From contig NZ_CP039731.1 in assembly GCF_005155025.1 (NCBI RefSeq), positions 2,604,001-2,668,000 of the forward strand: a DNA stretch of 64,000 bases, given 5' to 3'. Positions 63,337 through 64,000 of the stretch are shown one piece after another (the stretch's first letter is position 1; each line of letters opens with the position of its first letter). The notes below the pieces were generated by a model. That model was not told the origin of the DNA. It searched no databases and saw only the letters and a program-made list of their open reading frames with translations. A program made the position numbers and the translations under genes. Origin of the DNA: Aquitalea aquatilis. GTDB taxonomy: Bacteria > Pseudomonadota > Gammaproteobacteria > Burkholderiales > Chromobacteriaceae.

Positions 63337-64000
63337 ATGGGACAGTTTTCGCGGGAACCATTGGCACCAATGGAAGTGGTACCCAGCCATAACGCAGATG
63401 TCATCCTGCCACGCCAGACCGGACGCACCCCGCTGGCCCGCCAGACCGTGATCGTGGTGGGTTCGTCCACCGGTGGCACCGAAGCCTTGCGCGTGCTGCT
63501 CAGCGCGCTGCCAGCCACCATGCCGCCCATTCTGGTGACGCAGCACATGCCCGAGCTGTTTACCAAATCTTTTGCTGCCCGGCTTGATTCACTGTGCCAG
63601 TTGCAGGTCAAGGAAGCCGAGGATGGCGAACGGCTGCAAGCCGGCACGGTGTATATCGCCCCCGGTCACTCGCACTTGCTGCTCAAGTCGGCTCCCACCA
63701 TCGGTTATGCCACCTCGCTGCATCAAGGCCCGCCGGTCAATCGCCACCGGCCCTCGGTCGATGTGCTGTTCCGCTCGGCCGCCAATCTGGCCGGCAAGAA
63801 CTGTATCGGCGTCATCCTTACCGGTATGGGGCGCGACGGTGCGCAAGGCATGCTGGAACTGAAAGAAGCCGGGGCCTACAACATTGCCCAGGACGAAGCC
63901 AGCTGCGTGGTGTTTGGCATGCCCAAGGAAGCCATTGCGCTCAAGAGCCAGCACGAAATATTGCCGCTCACCTCCATCGCCAGCCGTCTTGTCGCGCTGG
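63337..64000 (+). CDS. cheB: Stand-alone CheB-type methylesterase domain (partial)
   Basis: The frame opens at ATG 63337 with AAGG five bases upstream and stays open past the window end. It has the CheB catalytic triad at the usual spacing: S44 in [12 protein letters not shown]70 in VTQHMP, and D167 in LTGMGRDG. Only about 35 linker-like residues precede the catalytic domain, so the receiver of classical CheB is missing. It would demethylate or deamidate chemoreceptors; the missing receiver means phosphorylation control is lost or supplied by another protein. Confidence 0.85.
   Translation, partial: MGQFSREPLAPMEVVPSHNADVILPRQTGRTPLARQTVIVVGSSTGGTEALRVLLSALPATMPPILVTQHMPELFTKSFAARLDSLCQLQVKEAEDGERLQAGTVYIAPGHSHLLLKSAPTIGYATSLHQGPPVNRHRPSVDVLFRSAANLAGKNCIGVILTGMGRDGAQGMLELKEAGAYNIAQDEASCVVFGMPKEAIALKSQHEILPLTSIASRLVAL

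Overview
The window looks like chromosome of a GC-rich, flagellated betaproteobacterium, probably of the Neisseriales/Chromobacteriaceae type (inferred from gene content: ftrABCD iron uptake, flgP/flgT, paired cheV genes, nas/nir assimilation; no marker RNA gene is present to prove it). The left end (about 1-6900) is different: it is AT-rich and belongs to an integrated mobile element.

Region by region. (1) 1-6.9 kb: one end of a satellite- or plasmid-like integrative element with a tyrosine integrase, an AlpA-type regulator, a DUF3987/YfjI-like ATPase, two YagK/YfjJ (inovirus Gp2-like) proteins and, at the very edge, the start of a possible H-NS-like protein. It ends next to what looks like the 3' end of a tRNA-Ser gene followed by that gene's terminator. 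(2) 7.2-10.7 kb: a Fur-box-preceded ftrABCD ferrous iron uptake operon. (3) 10.9-20.5 kb: a complete nitrate assimilation block. nasT-nasS encode an RNA-binding antiterminator and its nitrate-sensing partner. A leader with an NtrC-like site, a consensus sigma-54 promoter, two hexaloop ANTAR hairpins and a terminator follows, then nitrate transporter, nirB, nirD, nitrate reductase and siroheme methyltransferase. (4) 20.7-28 kb: small metabolic genes and an AT-rich patch (24.5-26.7 kb) of unrecognised genes, including a 46-residue membrane protein. (5) 28-32.5 kb: a GNAT/alpha-beta-hydrolase fusion and a cheV-cheV-cheY-cheZ cluster.

(6) 33.6-38.6 kb: ethanolamine utilisation (permease, EutB, EutC, AraC-type regulator) without microcompartment genes, with a sigma-54-like promoter in front of the permease. 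(7) 38.6-43.4 kb: a MocR regulator divergent from a LysE exporter, an isochorismatase-like hydrolase, an EamA transporter and a GlxA-type regulator. (8) 43.5-45.5 kb: flgP-flgT behind a near-consensus sigma-28 promoter. (9) 45.5-52 kb: GNAT, PBP7, uvrB, a bile-acid-symporter-family transporter with divergent LysR, and a histidine phosphatase. (10) 52-64 kb: a MITE-like repeat, two chemoreceptors, a six-PAS GGDEF-EAL protein coupled to an orphan solute-binding protein, rlmF, a low-molecular-weight tyrosine phosphatase and a stand-alone CheB methylesterase domain cut by the window end.

The best-supported regulatory discovery is the nas leader, where nitrogen status (NtrC/sigma-54) and nitrate (NasS-NasT antitermination) are integrated in about 250 bp. 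The least understood region is the mobile element, whose replication-type proteins and large perfect inverted repeat are not explained by a standard prophage. Motility and signalling genes are spread over four places, suggesting auxiliary chemotaxis parts outside a main che locus that lies elsewhere.
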